Shown in pieces: positions 1-9,228 of a stretch of DNA of 64,000 nt; within the stretch, counting starts at the first letter, position 1, and the number at the start of each line of letters is the position of its first letter. The stretch covers positions 2,418,001 to 2,482,000 of the forward strand of contig NZ_CP046600.1 of the NCBI RefSeq assembly GCF_018278905.1, written 5' to 3'. The notes under the pieces are model-generated. The model searched no databases. It had not been told where the DNA came from and saw only the letters and a program-made list of their open reading frames with translations. Origin of the DNA: Mycobacterium spongiae (GTDB taxonomy: Bacteria; Actinomycetota; Actinomycetes; Mycobacteriales; Mycobacteriaceae). The position numbers and the translations under genes are program-made.

Positions 1-1
1 T

Positions 2-640
2 CCGCCGTTGGGGTATGGCTTCGAAAGCCGTACCAAGCGACGACTGCTTGACGCTGTGCATTCCGCCGTGGCTGAGCTGAAGGCTCTACCGGGTGTGCGG
101 GAGGTTGTCCGCCTCAAGGCGTTGCTTCGACCGCCGGGCCGCTCGGCGTTCCTCAGACGGCGCCCCGCTGTGCACCACGCGCGCTACGACGTCGCCGTGT
201 GGGTGGAGACCGATGATCCCGATGCCGCCACGCAATTGCGCACCAGCCCAGCGTGGCGCCAGATCGAAACATTGCTGCAGCAGGCGTCGACCGACGTCCA
301 GGTAATCACCGGCCATAACGCCCGCCGGATGGGCGATGTGGACCATACCCGCAATGGCGTCTTTCTCCTCAACTTTTTCTACGCCGACAGCGCGGCTGTG
401 AATCTCGCGGTCTGGGAATACACGGCGGGCTGGTTCCAGGACCAGACCGGCCTGCGCAATTCCACCCTCCTGCGACCGGACAGCGCCACTGACTACACGG
501 TGATCAACCACTGCCGCTGGGATCGGCTTCGCGATATCCTGCCTTCGCTGATCTTCAAACCGAGTTTTCGACGCTATGTCTTAGCGCACTTCGAAGCCAA
601 CAACACCGGCGCAATGCCGATGCTTTACCATTTGGCGTGA
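2..640 (+). CDS. Conserved hypothetical protein, 5' end probably outside the window
   Basis: The reading frame is open to the left window edge. The first possible start is a TTG at 8, giving 210 residues, but the gene may begin upstream, so it is treated as 5'-partial. The protein has no signal peptide or membrane segment. It contains alternating hydrophobic strands and Trp/His-rich stretches, for example WEYTAGWF and INHCRWDRL, and ends AMPMLYHLA. That texture would suit a dimeric alpha/beta-barrel (ABM-like) fold, but this is a guess and no family was recognised. It converges on treZ: the two stop regions overlap by 16 bp. In H37Rv, as remembered, the neighbour at this position is the vapBC11 pair, so this side of the tre operon differs. 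Confidence 0.6.
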   Translation, partial: PPLGYGFESRTKRRLLDAVHSAVAELKALPGVREVVRLKALLRPPGRSAFLRRRPAVHHARYDVAVWVETDDPDAATQLRTSPAWRQIETLLQQASTDVQVITGHNARRMGDVDHTRNGVFLLNFFYADSAAVNLAVWEYTAGWFQDQTGLRNSTLLRPDSATDYTVINHCRWDRLRDILPSLIFKPSFRRYVLAHFEANNTGAMPMLYHLA

Positions 641-2394
641 TCAACCTGCGGTAGGGAATCGCTATCGACGCGCAGTATCGCGAACGAATGTGGCGGTAGC
701 GCCGTGGTGTTGCTGTCGATGTGCGGTGAGCTCCAGGCAAGCATCAACTCACCGCTGATCGGTACCCGTACCGTGTCGGCGGCGAGGTTGCAAACGATCG
801 CTAGTCGGCCGCGGCGCATCATGATCCAGCGATGGTATTCGTTGTAGTCGACCGTGAGGTGGTCAAGGCAAGCGTCGGAAAAGTCAGGATCGTTGTGCCG
901 CAATGCAATCAGATCGCGATACACGCAGCGCAACCGGGCGTGCTCGCCGGATCCGGCTTCGTCCCAGTTCAGCTTGGAGCGCTGGAATGTCCGGGGATCT
1001 TGCGGGTCCGGAACATCGCCGGGCTCCCAACCGTGTTCGGCGAATTCCGCCTTGCGTCCCTCGGCAGTCGCGCGAGCCAGTTCGGGTTCGGGATGCGAGC
1101 TGAAGAACAGAAACGGGCTCGAGGCGCCCCATTCTTCTCCCATGAAAAGCATTGCGGTATAGGGTGATCCTAGGACCAGCGCGGCCTTGACGGCCAGTTG
1201 ACCGCACGTCAAGCTCTGGGAGGGGCGATCTCCGAGAGCGCGGTTGCCGACCTGATCGTGGGTGCAGGTGTAGGCCACCAGCCTGGTTGCGGGGACTGTC
1301 CGCGTGTCCAACGGACGCCCGTGGCGCCGCCGTCGGAACGACGAGTACGTTCCAGCGTGAAAGTAGCCACGCCGTAGTGTGCGTGCGAGGGTGGCCAGCG
1401 ATCCGAAGTCGGCGTAATAGCCTTGACGTTCGCCGGATACCGCGCTGTGTAGTGCGTGATGAATGTCGTCGTCCCATTGGGCGGTGATCCCATAGCCACC
1501 GGCCCCGGGTGGCGTGATCAGGCGCGGATCGTTTTGGTCACTCTCGGCGATCAGCGACAACGGACGGCCCAACTGCCGCGACAGCCAACGCGTCTCCCGG
1601 GCCAGCTCCTCGAGGATGTGGACCGCGGTAGTGTCTACCAGGACTTGCACCGCGTCCAGTCGCAGTCCATCGGCATGAAAGTCCCGCATCCAGCGCAGCG
1701 CGCACCCGACGATGTAGCGTCGCACTTCGTCGGAGTCAGCATCGCAGATATTGATTCCCGGCCCCCACGGGTTGGTCGTTGACGACAAGTACGGGCCGAA
1801 CCTAGGAAGGTAGTTGCCCGAAGGGCCGAAGTGGTTGAACACCGCGTCAATCACAACACCCAGGCCACGGGCGTGGCATGCGTCGATGAACCGGACCAGC
1901 CCATCGGGGCCACCGTAGGGTTCGTGCACGCTGTACCACAGCACCCCGTCGTATCCCCAGCCGTGGGTGCCGGCAAACGAGTTGATTGGCATTACCTCGA
2001 CGAATTCGACTCCGAGATCGACTAGTAGGTCAAGCTTTTCGATGGCCGAGTCGAAGGTTCCCGCCGCGGTGAAGGTGCCGACGTGCAGTTCGTAGATCAC
2101 CGCGCCCTCCACCGACCGGCCGGGCCAGTCGGCGTCGGTCCCGGTGGTACCACGCGGGCCGGGCGGCTCCCAGAGCGCCGAACGCGCGTGGACCCCGTCG
2201 GGTTGGCGGGCCGATCGCGGGTCGGGTAGCACCGTCGGGTCGTCATCGAGGAGGTAGCCGTAGCGGGCTCCGGCGGGTGCGGCCACGACCGCATGCCACC
2301 ACCCGTCCTCGGATCGTTCCATAGCGTGTACGACGCCCTCGACGTCGAGGCGGACCAGCGTGGGTTTGGGTGCCCACACTCGGAATTCAGGCAT
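625..2394 (-). CDS. treZ: Malto-oligosyltrehalose trehalohydrolase TreZ
   Basis: TreZ releases free trehalose from the maltooligosyl-trehalose made by TreY, the last step of the glycogen-to-trehalose (TreX-TreY-TreZ) route in the cytoplasm. The 589-residue protein has an N-terminal CBM48-like beta domain (about 1-95) followed by a GH13 barrel. The barrel shows YELHVGTF near 101, the nucleophile Asp247 in DGLRLDAVQ, the acid/base Glu284 in LIAESDQND and the transition-state Asp380 in CTHDQVGNR. Its ATG lies inside the end of treY (8 bp overlap), so the genes are translationally coupled in the order treX-treY-treZ. Family membership is certain. The only oddity is the convergent 16-bp overlap with the upstream hypothetical gene. 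Confidence 0.97.
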   Translation of the reverse strand: MPEFRVWAPKPTLVRLDVEGVVHAMERSEDGWWHAVVAAPAGARYGYLLDDDPTVLPDPRSARQPDGVHARSALWEPPGPRGTTGTDADWPGRSVEGAVIYELHVGTFTAAGTFDSAIEKLDLLVDLGVEFVEVMPINSFAGTHGWGYDGVLWYSVHEPYGGPDGLVRFIDACHARGLGVVIDAVFNHFGPSGNYLPRFGPYLSSTTNPWGPGINICDADSDEVRRYIVGCALRWMRDFHADGLRLDAVQVLVDTTAVHILEELARETRWLSRQLGRPLSLIAESDQNDPRLITPPGAGGYGITAQWDDDIHHALHSAVSGERQGYYADFGSLATLARTLRRGYFHAGTYSSFRRRRHGRPLDTRTVPATRLVAYTCTHDQVGNRALGDRPSQSLTCGQLAVKAALVLGSPYTAMLFMGEEWGASSPFLFFSSHPEPELARATAEGRKAEFAEHGWEPGDVPDPQDPRTFQRSKLNWDEAGSGEHARLRCVYRDLIALRHNDPDFSDACLDHLTVDYNEYHRWIMMRRGRLAIVCNLAADTVRVPISGELMLAWSSPHIDSNTTALPPHSFAILRVDSDSLPQVDHAKW

Positions 2395-4684
2395 GCACGC
2401 GCTCCAGCAAGACGACCGGCAGGTCCGCGAACAGTTCGATGGCCTGCGCCGGATCGCGCACTAGGCGTTCGGTAAGGGTGTCTCTCCAAGAACCGTGCGG
2501 CAGCGGCAGCACGGTGTCGCCCCAGCCCGTGTTCGCGAGGCGTACCGTCCAGCGGGTCACTGCGACGACGACGTCATTGCCGCGGCGGAACGCAACGATG
2601 TGATCGCAGGCTGGGCCGGTGGCGAGCACCGCAGAGTATTCGCCGTCGAGGAAGCAGTCGGGATGGGCTCGCCGCACGCGGAGTGCTGCGGCAACGACTC
2701 GTATTTTTCGGTGTTGCAAGGCCTTCAGAGCGGCGCGCCGAGCAGCGTAGTCGACCGGACGGCGGTTGTCCGGGTCAACCAGGCTGTCGTCCCAGAGCTC
2801 GGTGCCCTGGTACATGTCCGGGATTCCGGGCACGGTCAGCGCGAGCAGTTTCTGTCCCAGGGCGTCGCTTTCGGCGTGCGAGTTGACGTGGGCGACAAGT
2901 CGGGTCAGTTCTTTGCCGGCTGGACCGTCAAGGATGGTGTCGATCCAGCGGTGCACGGCACTCTCGAAGGCGGCGTCCGGGTCGCGCCATGAGGTATGTC
3001 GTGCCGATTCCCTGATGGCTTTGTCGGCATAGGAGTGCAGCCGGCTTCGTAGTTGCTCGCCAACCTGGCCGTGCACCGGCCACACGCCGAAGATGTTCTG
3101 CAACAGAAAGTGCCCGGTCGTGATGTCCGGGCAGGGCGCTACCGTCTCGGCGTGTGAAACGAACTGCGCCCACAGCGATGGCAGCTGCGACAGCACTCCA
3201 ATACGGGCGCGCACGTCTTCGCTACGTTTGGTGTCGTGTGTGGACAGCGTCGTCATGGTGTGGGGCCACAACCGAGCCCGGGTCGCGGCGCGGTGGTGGA
3301 ATTCTGAAAGGCCGACACCAAAGCGATCGGGGTTGCCACCGACCTCGTTGAGCGACACGAGCCGAGAATCGCGATAGAACATGCAATCCTCAACGGCCTT
3401 GGCCGTCACCGCCCCGCACAGCTGCTGCAGCCGGGTCGCCGGCTCGCCGCCGCCGGCTATAGCTGCGGCAATCAGCTGCAAACCGGGCGCAAGTTGGGGC
3501 GCCGCGGAATTGGTTTGCGCAAGAGCAGTAGGCAGGGTCGCGGCCTGGCCCGGATAGTCGCACCGATACACCGTGATGTGGCTGAGCAGGGCCGCGATTG
3601 CGTTGGGTAACAGCCGATGATCGGCGCCGGCACTGGCTGCGATGCACCGCCGTAACCTCGTGAGTTCGGTCGCTAGCGCGTCCACGGCCGCGTCGATCTT
3701 GAGTTCGGCCACCCTCGCGGGCCCAGCGCGATGGCCCGGGCCCGAGGATTCGGCGAGTGTTGTGAGCGCGGCCTGCCCGGCCGGATCAACGAAGACGCCG
3801 CCCACCTCGCGCAACGCGTCATAACCGGTCGTACCGTCGACGGGCAGTGTCGGGTCCAGCGCCTCGTCTACGGCCAGGATCTTTTCGATCACGACCCACG
3901 CGTGCGGGCCGAGTAGCTCGCGCAGCTGCGTCAGATACCCGACGGGATCAGACAATCCGTCAGGGTGGTCGATCCGCACACCGTCGACGATGTCCTCCGC
4001 AACCCAGCGAGCTATCTCGGCGTGGCTGGCCAAGAACACTGCTCGGTCTTCCTGACGGAGTGCGGCCAGGGAATTGATGGAGAAGAACCGGCGGTAGCCG
4101 CAGAGTCCGCGCCGCCAGGAGACCAGCCGATAGTGTTGGCGGTCGTGGACCTGGCAGCCGGTGCCGTGGCCGGTGCCGGGCGCGATCGGTAGGGCCACAT
4201 TTCCGAGTCGAAGCACGTCACCGTCGACGCGGAGATTGCTGACGGCATCGTCTGAACCTAGCAGCGGCAGAATTATTCGGCCGTCGCCGAGCTCCCAATC
4301 GATATCGAAGTAGCTCGCATAAGCGGAGGACTGACCGAATTGCAGGACATCCCACCACCACGCGTTCTGGTCGGGAACCTCGACCCCTACATGGTTGGGC
4401 ACGATGTCGACGATCAGCCCCATGCCGCGCGCCCGCGCGGCCTCCGACAGCCGGGCCAAACCCTCGGGGCCGCCCAGTTCCGTGGAGATCTTTGTGGTGT
4501 CGGTGACGTCGTATCCGTGGCTGGATCCGCGGACCGCAGTCAGTATGGGGGACAGGTAGAGATGCGACACCCCGAGGTCATCGAAGTAGTCGAGGAGGCT
4601 CTCCGCGTCGGCGAACGTGAACCCGTACCCGCTCGACGGGCCGCGTAGCTGCAACCGGTAGGTGGCGAGAACCGGAAAAGCCAT
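2387..4684 (-). CDS. treY: Malto-oligosyltrehalose synthase TreY
   Basis: TreY is an intramolecular transglucosidase that converts the reducing-end alpha-1,4 bond of maltodextrin into an alpha,alpha-1,1 bond. The 765-residue protein is a GH13 enzyme of usual TreY length. It starts MAFPVLATYRLQL, with the typical substrate-pocket segment HLYLSPI near 41, IVDIVPNH near 91, the nucleophile Asp239 in DGVRIDHPDG, acid/base Glu267 in VVIEKIL, and STHDTKRSEDVRAR in the C-terminal half of the catalytic domain. It is the middle gene of the tre operon, 3 bp downstream of treX and overlapping treZ by 8 bp. No frameshift or missing catalytic residue was seen. Confidence 0.97.
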   Translation of the reverse strand: MAFPVLATYRLQLRGPSSGYGFTFADAESLLDYFDDLGVSHLYLSPILTAVRGSSHGYDVTDTTKISTELGGPEGLARLSEAARARGMGLIVDIVPNHVGVEVPDQNAWWWDVLQFGQSSAYASYFDIDWELGDGRIILPLLGSDDAVSNLRVDGDVLRLGNVALPIAPGTGHGTGCQVHDRQHYRLVSWRRGLCGYRRFFSINSLAALRQEDRAVFLASHAEIARWVAEDIVDGVRIDHPDGLSDPVGYLTQLRELLGPHAWVVIEKILAVDEALDPTLPVDGTTGYDALREVGGVFVDPAGQAALTTLAESSGPGHRAGPARVAELKIDAAVDALATELTRLRRCIAASAGADHRLLPNAIAALLSHITVYRCDYPGQAATLPTALAQTNSAAPQLAPGLQLIAAAIAGGGEPATRLQQLCGAVTAKAVEDCMFYRDSRLVSLNEVGGNPDRFGVGLSEFHHRAATRARLWPHTMTTLSTHDTKRSEDVRARIGVLSQLPSLWAQFVSHAETVAPCPDITTGHFLLQNIFGVWPVHGQVGEQLRSRLHSYADKAIRESARHTSWRDPDAAFESAVHRWIDTILDGPAGKELTRLVAHVNSHAESDALGQKLLALTVPGIPDMYQGTELWDDSLVDPDNRRPVDYAARRAALKALQHRKIRVVAAALRVRRAHPDCFLDGEYSAVLATGPACDHIVAFRRGNDVVVAVTRWTVRLANTGWGDTVLPLPHGSWRDTLTERLVRDPAQAIELFADLPVVLLERVHA

Positions 4685-4687
4685 ATC

Positions 4688-6865
4688 CTACAGGGTCTTA
4701 CGGAGAACAAGCAGCGAGCGGGCGGAGACGGCGATCTGTGCGCCGGCAGCCGCGGTCAGGTCAGTGTCACCGCTGGGATGGTTGGTATCCAGGTCTGCAG
4801 TCCATTCTTGGGCATACTCGCGGTTCGGCATCACGAACGTCACATCACCGTCGTGGGCGTTGAAACACAACAAGAATGAGTCGCCAACCACCCGCTGGCC
4901 CCGTACATCGGGCGCGGTAATGGCCGCTCCGTTCAGGAAGACCGCCACACACTCGCGGAAGCTTCGGCCCCAGTCCTCGTGTGTCATCTCCCGGCCGTCG
5001 GGCGTCAGCCAGGCGATGTCGCGTATCTCGTCGCCGCTTCGGATCGGTTCGCCATCGAAGAACCGGCGTCGTCGGAACACCGGATGCCTCGTGCGCAACG
5101 TCGTCGCTTTTCGGGCAAAGGCCAGCAGCTCGGCGTTCTTGTCAAGCAAAGTCCAGTCCATCCAGGACAACTCGGAGTCCTGGCAGTAGACATTGTTGTT
5201 GCCGTGCTGGGTGCGCCCGACCTCGTCGCCGTGCGAAATCATCGGTGTGCCCTGGCTCACCATGAGCGTGGCCCAGATATTGCGCATCTGTCGGGCACGC
5301 AACGCCAGGATGTCGGGGTCGTCGGTGGGGCCTTCGACGCCGCAATTCCACGATCGGTTGTGGCTCTCGCCATCGCGGTTGTCCTCGCCGTTGTCCTCGT
5401 TGTGTTTCTCGTTGTAGGACACCAGATCGTTGAGCGTGAAGCCGTCGTGCGCGGTGACGAAGTTGATGCTGGCGCTCGGTCTTCGGCCGGTCGTCTCGTA
5501 GAGATCTGACGACCCGGTCAGGCGCGAGGCGAACTCGCCGAGTGTGGCCGGCTCGCCGCGCCAGTAGTCTCGGACCGTGTCGCGGTACTTGCCGTTCCAC
5601 TCCGTCCACAGTCCCGGGAAATTGCCAACCTGATAACCGCCCTCGCCGACATCCCATGGCTCGGCGATCAGTTTGACCTGGCTCACCACCGGATCCTGTT
5701 GCACCAGATCGAAGAACGCCGACAGCCGGTCGACGTCGTGCAGCTCGCGGGCCAGCGTCGCGGCCAGGTCGAAGCGGAACCCATCGACGTGCATTTCGGT
5801 CACCCAGTAGCGCAGGGAGTCCATGATCAGCTGGAGGGTGTGTGGGTGCCGGGCATTGAGGCTATTGCCGGTGCCCGTGAAGTCTTTGTAAAGCCGCAGG
5901 TCCTCGTCGACGAGCCGGTAGTAGGCAGTGTTATCGATGCCGCGGAAATTGATGGTCGGACCGAAATGATCGGACTCCGCGGTGTGGTTGTAGACCACAT
6001 CGAGGATGACTTCGATCCCGGCCTCGTGCAGGCTGCGCACCATCATCTTGAACTCGGCTACCGCACTGCCGGCTCGACGGGTGGATGCGTACCTGTTATG
6101 CGGCGCGAAGAACCCAAATGTGTTGTAACCCCAGTAGTTTCGTAAGCCGAGATCGAGTAGCCGAAAGTCGTGCAGGAATTGGTGCACCGGCATCAGTTCG
6201 ATGGCAGTGACGTTGAGCTGCTTGAGGTGGTCGATGATCACCGGGTGGGCCAGCCCAGCGTAGGTGCCTCGCAGCTCTTGCGGCACCCCCGGATGAGTCT
6301 GCGTCATGCCTTTGACGTGTGCCTCGTAGATGACCGTTTCGTGATACGGAGTCAAGGGCGCCCGATCGAAGGCCCAGTCAAAGAATGGGTTGATCACCAC
6401 ACTGGTCATGGTGTAACCCAGAGAGTCGACCATAGGGGGAGTGCCGGTGTCGGCCCCACTGCCCTCGGGATCAACGGCATTCATGTCGTAGGAGAACAGC
6501 GCCTGATCGAAGGTGAAGTCGCCGTCGAATGCCTTTCCATACGGGTCGAGCAATAGCTTGCTGGGGTCACAGCGATGGCCCGCCGCGGGGTTGAACGGAC
6601 CGTGGACGCGAAACCCATAGCGCTGGCCGGGGCTGACATTGGGCAGATAGGCATGCCAGACGTATCCGTCGATCTCGTCAAGCGGGACCCGAGCCTCGGT
6701 GCCGTCATCGCCGATCAGGCATAGCTCCACCTTCTCGGCGATCTCGGAGAAGAGCGAGAAGTTCGTGCCAGCTCCGTCGTAGGAAGCCCCAAGCGGGTAG
6801 GCGTTGCCCGGCCACACCGTGGGCAAGGTGGGCGCGCCCGAGTCCGCAGCCGGGTTCGACGACAT
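4688..6865 (-). CDS. treX: Glycogen debranching enzyme TreX/GlgX
   Basis: TreX hydrolyses alpha-1,6 branches of glycogen to release the linear maltodextrins used by TreY. The 725-residue protein has an N-terminal CBM48 domain (PLGASYDGAGTNFSLFS) and a GH13 isoamylase-type barrel. It shows VVYNHTAE, the nucleophile Asp in VDGFRFDLAATLARE, the acid/base Glu in LIAEPWDVGEGGY and the third carboxylate in TAHDGFTLNDLV. These segments are hallmarks of GlgX/TreX. A GTG lies 3 nt upstream of the chosen ATG. I prefer the ATG at 6865 because a TAGAGT -10 hexamer (6872-6877) ends 6 nt before it, which suggests a leaderless message. It is the first gene of the tre operon. Confidence 0.96.
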   Translation of the reverse strand: MSSNPAADSGAPTLPTVWPGNAYPLGASYDGAGTNFSLFSEIAEKVELCLIGDDGTEARVPLDEIDGYVWHAYLPNVSPGQRYGFRVHGPFNPAAGHRCDPSKLLLDPYGKAFDGDFTFDQALFSYDMNAVDPEGSGADTGTPPMVDSLGYTMTSVVINPFFDWAFDRAPLTPYHETVIYEAHVKGMTQTHPGVPQELRGTYAGLAHPVIIDHLKQLNVTAIELMPVHQFLHDFRLLDLGLRNYWGYNTFGFFAPHNRYASTRRAGSAVAEFKMMVRSLHEAGIEVILDVVYNHTAESDHFGPTINFRGIDNTAYYRLVDEDLRLYKDFTGTGNSLNARHPHTLQLIMDSLRYWVTEMHVDGFRFDLAATLARELHDVDRLSAFFDLVQQDPVVSQVKLIAEPWDVGEGGYQVGNFPGLWTEWNGKYRDTVRDYWRGEPATLGEFASRLTGSSDLYETTGRRPSASINFVTAHDGFTLNDLVSYNEKHNEDNGEDNRDGESHNRSWNCGVEGPTDDPDILALRARQMRNIWATLMVSQGTPMISHGDEVGRTQHGNNNVYCQDSELSWMDWTLLDKNAELLAFARKATTLRTRHPVFRRRRFFDGEPIRSGDEIRDIAWLTPDGREMTHEDWGRSFRECVAVFLNGAAITAPDVRGQRVVGDSFLLCFNAHDGDVTFVMPNREYAQEWTADLDTNHPSGDTDLTAAAGAQIAVSARSLLVLRKTL

Positions 6866-6871
6866 CACATG

Positions 6872-6877
6872 ACTCTA
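6872..6877 (-). promoter_or_regulatory. Predicted -10 element of the tre operon
   Basis: On the minus strand TAGAGT (consensus TANNNT) is followed by six bases and then the ATG of treX at 6865. This is the geometry of a leaderless mycobacterial transcript. No Shine-Dalgarno sequence precedes the ATG. The assignment is inferred from spacing only. Confidence 0.5.
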
Positions 6878-6957
6878 GCCAGTTTCGGTGCGTGCCCGGT
6901 CGCGACGCCACGCGGCTTCTCGGTGCCGTTCGTGTTGTCAGGCTAGTTGGCTGTGGC

Positions 6958-9132
6958 TTACCACCAGCCGGTTTGGGCGGCGATCTGCCGGCCGAGCTCG
7001 CCAGTCATCGTCCGCACATAGGTGCGAGACAGATGATGGGAGTCGCGGTAGACCAGGACATTTCCCTCAACCGGGCGACAGACGTCGTGGCGGCATACCG
7101 CGTCGGACATATCGAGCGGCTTCAACAGTGGGAAGCGCTCAACAAAGTCAAGCGTGGGGTTGCGGTCGACCAGCACTTTCGAACGCGCCAGGCTGCACGA
7201 CTGCGCGGTGCCGCCCTTGGCCAAGCAGTCGGCAGGGATCAGCGGCTTGCGGTCTTTGACCAGCCATGGGGTGTCGCGCATCGCAAGGACGGGAATGTTG
7301 TTGTCGGAGAACGTTTGCCAGATTCCGATGTAGGTGGCCGGCATCACGTCGCCCGGCTTGATGTTCCACGGTCGAGTCGAGGTGGTGAACACGTAGTCCG
7401 GGCGGTCGTTCACCAGCTTGCGCATCGCCCTTTGCACCCAGGTATGACACTGCGGATAGGCGGCGTTGCTGCCCATAATCAGCGGGACTTGCTCGGTGGA
7501 CAACGGGCAGCCCATCTTGAGATACGTCACCACCTTGAAATGGTGCATGCGGCCCAGCAGATCCAGCGCGGTCAGCCAGTGTTCCGCATGCGAACCGCCG
7601 GCCAGTGCGATAGTCCTAGCTGCGTTCACGTCGCCGTAGGTGCAGTTGACCACCGCCGGGTTGTGGAAGTCGCTGATGCATCCGTCCTTGGTGGACGCCG
7701 GGAGATCGTTCTTGACCTCTAGCACGGTCGGCCGCATCCGCAGTTTGGGCACCCTGACGTGGTGGATCAGCGCGCGTGCGCCGGGGTAGTCGCGCGAGCT
7801 CAGGCCGCTGAGTTCCTTGCCGTTGGCGCGCTGAACGATCACGTGCTCACGCCAGGTGAACGAGGTCGCAGTGAGTGCAACCCCAAGCAGAGCCACGATG
7901 GATCCCAGAACGATCGTGGGTCGGCGCAACCGCAGCCGCCACGGAATCGGCGGAACGGCCGTCAGCGACGCCGTCTGGGCCGATGCGCGATATCGCAGGG
8001 GGTCTTCGACGAGCCGGGTCGTCAGATACGCCAACACCCCGGAGATCAGCAGCACTGCGGTGCCTTCGAGGAAGTTGGCGCGCCGGTGGCCGGTATAGGA
8101 AAGCCAGAAGATGAGCAGTGGCCAGTGCCACAGGTAGAGCGAGTACGCCATCGCTCCCAGCGCCACTAGCGGCCCGGTTGCCAGCAGTCGGTTGGGCAGC
8201 GGCATCCGGTCGCGGGTGCTGGGGTGGCTGTGCCGGTTCGCCCCCGCGAGGATCATCAGCATGGTGGCCCCGACGGGCACCAGCGCCCAGGGACCCGGAA
8301 ATTCTTTGACGCCATCAATGAGGGCCCCGCACGACACAATCGCCGCTAGCGCGACGGTGGCGACCACGGTGCGTAGCCACATCGGCCACCGTACGTAGGG
8401 CACCAGCGCACCGACCAGTGCCCCCAACAGCAGTTCCCATGCCCTGGCGAAGCTGTTGTAGTAGGCGGTCGATTGGTCGGCCTGATGAGCAATGATCGCG
8501 TAAACGAACGACGCCACGGTCAATGCGCTCAGTAGCACGATGAAAGTGGTCCGCATGTTTGCGCGGAGCTTGCCCCGTAGCAGGTAGGCGCAGCCGGCAA
8601 CGAGCAGGAGGAACGCGATATAGAACTGGCCCTGCACCGACATGGACCAGATGTGCTGCAACGGGCTCACCGCTTCGCCAGCTCGTAGGTAGTCCGACAC
8701 GGTGTTCGCCAGTTCCCAGTTCTGGTAGTAGCCGAGGCTGGCCAGGCTCTGATTGGCGAAGGTCTCCCAGCGAGTCTGGGGCTGTATAAGGATGGTGAGT
8801 AGCGCGCAGCTGGCCAGCACGACGACGAGTGCCGGAAGCAGGCGGCGCACCAGCCGGACCACTTCGGCTACCGGCGACAGGGACACAGTGGGGTTGAGGG
8901 CGGCGCGCAGCAATTTTCCGCCGAAGAAGAACCCGGACAGCGCCAGGAACACATCGACTCCGCCGGAAACCCGGCCGAACCAGACGTGGAACATCGCCAC
9001 AAGCGCGATCGCAATACCGCGCAGGCCGTCGAGATCGTGGCGATAGAACCCGGTTTTACGGGTCCCCATCGTGGCCGGTGCGGCCGGTTCCGCGGTGGCC
9101 GCGGGTGAGGGAGGTGGTGACAAGGTCAGCAT
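6958..9132 (-). CDS. Acyltransferase-3 membrane protein with C-terminal SGNH-like domain
   Basis: This 724-residue integral membrane protein is the counterpart of H37Rv Rv1565c. The first ~380 residues form an AT3/OafA-type acyltransferase. They include HDLDGLRGIAIALVAMFHV near 33-51 (the family's R-x10-H signature) and SGGVDVFLALSGFFF, with about ten hydrophobic helices. After a further helix (about 400-420) comes an extracytoplasmic SGNH-like domain with block I LAGGSHAEHW and block V YRDSHHLS. Such proteins usually O-acylate cell-envelope glycans or glycolipids; the substrate is unknown. Block I normally reads GDSH and here reads GGSH, so the oxyanion-hole region is altered. It stands alone on the minus strand, 89 bp downstream of the treX start region, and is not obviously part of an operon. 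Confidence 0.9.
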   Translation of the reverse strand: MLTLSPPPSPAATAEPAAPATMGTRKTGFYRHDLDGLRGIAIALVAMFHVWFGRVSGGVDVFLALSGFFFGGKLLRAALNPTVSLSPVAEVVRLVRRLLPALVVVLASCALLTILIQPQTRWETFANQSLASLGYYQNWELANTVSDYLRAGEAVSPLQHIWSMSVQGQFYIAFLLLVAGCAYLLRGKLRANMRTTFIVLLSALTVASFVYAIIAHQADQSTAYYNSFARAWELLLGALVGALVPYVRWPMWLRTVVATVALAAIVSCGALIDGVKEFPGPWALVPVGATMLMILAGANRHSHPSTRDRMPLPNRLLATGPLVALGAMAYSLYLWHWPLLIFWLSYTGHRRANFLEGTAVLLISGVLAYLTTRLVEDPLRYRASAQTASLTAVPPIPWRLRLRRPTIVLGSIVALLGVALTATSFTWREHVIVQRANGKELSGLSSRDYPGARALIHHVRVPKLRMRPTVLEVKNDLPASTKDGCISDFHNPAVVNCTYGDVNAARTIALAGGSHAEHWLTALDLLGRMHHFKVVTYLKMGCPLSTEQVPLIMGSNAAYPQCHTWVQRAMRKLVNDRPDYVFTTSTRPWNIKPGDVMPATYIGIWQTFSDNNIPVLAMRDTPWLVKDRKPLIPADCLAKGGTAQSCSLARSKVLVDRNPTLDFVERFPLLKPLDMSDAVCRHDVCRPVEGNVLVYRDSHHLSRTYVRTMTGELGRQIAAQTGWW

Positions 9133-9228
9133 GATCGACCGCTAATTTACCCAAAACCCGCCGCCTGCTCTCCCCACTGATCCGTTGGGGGGCTGGCGGC
9201 GGGTGAGGCCCAGGGGGTATCGGGGTGG

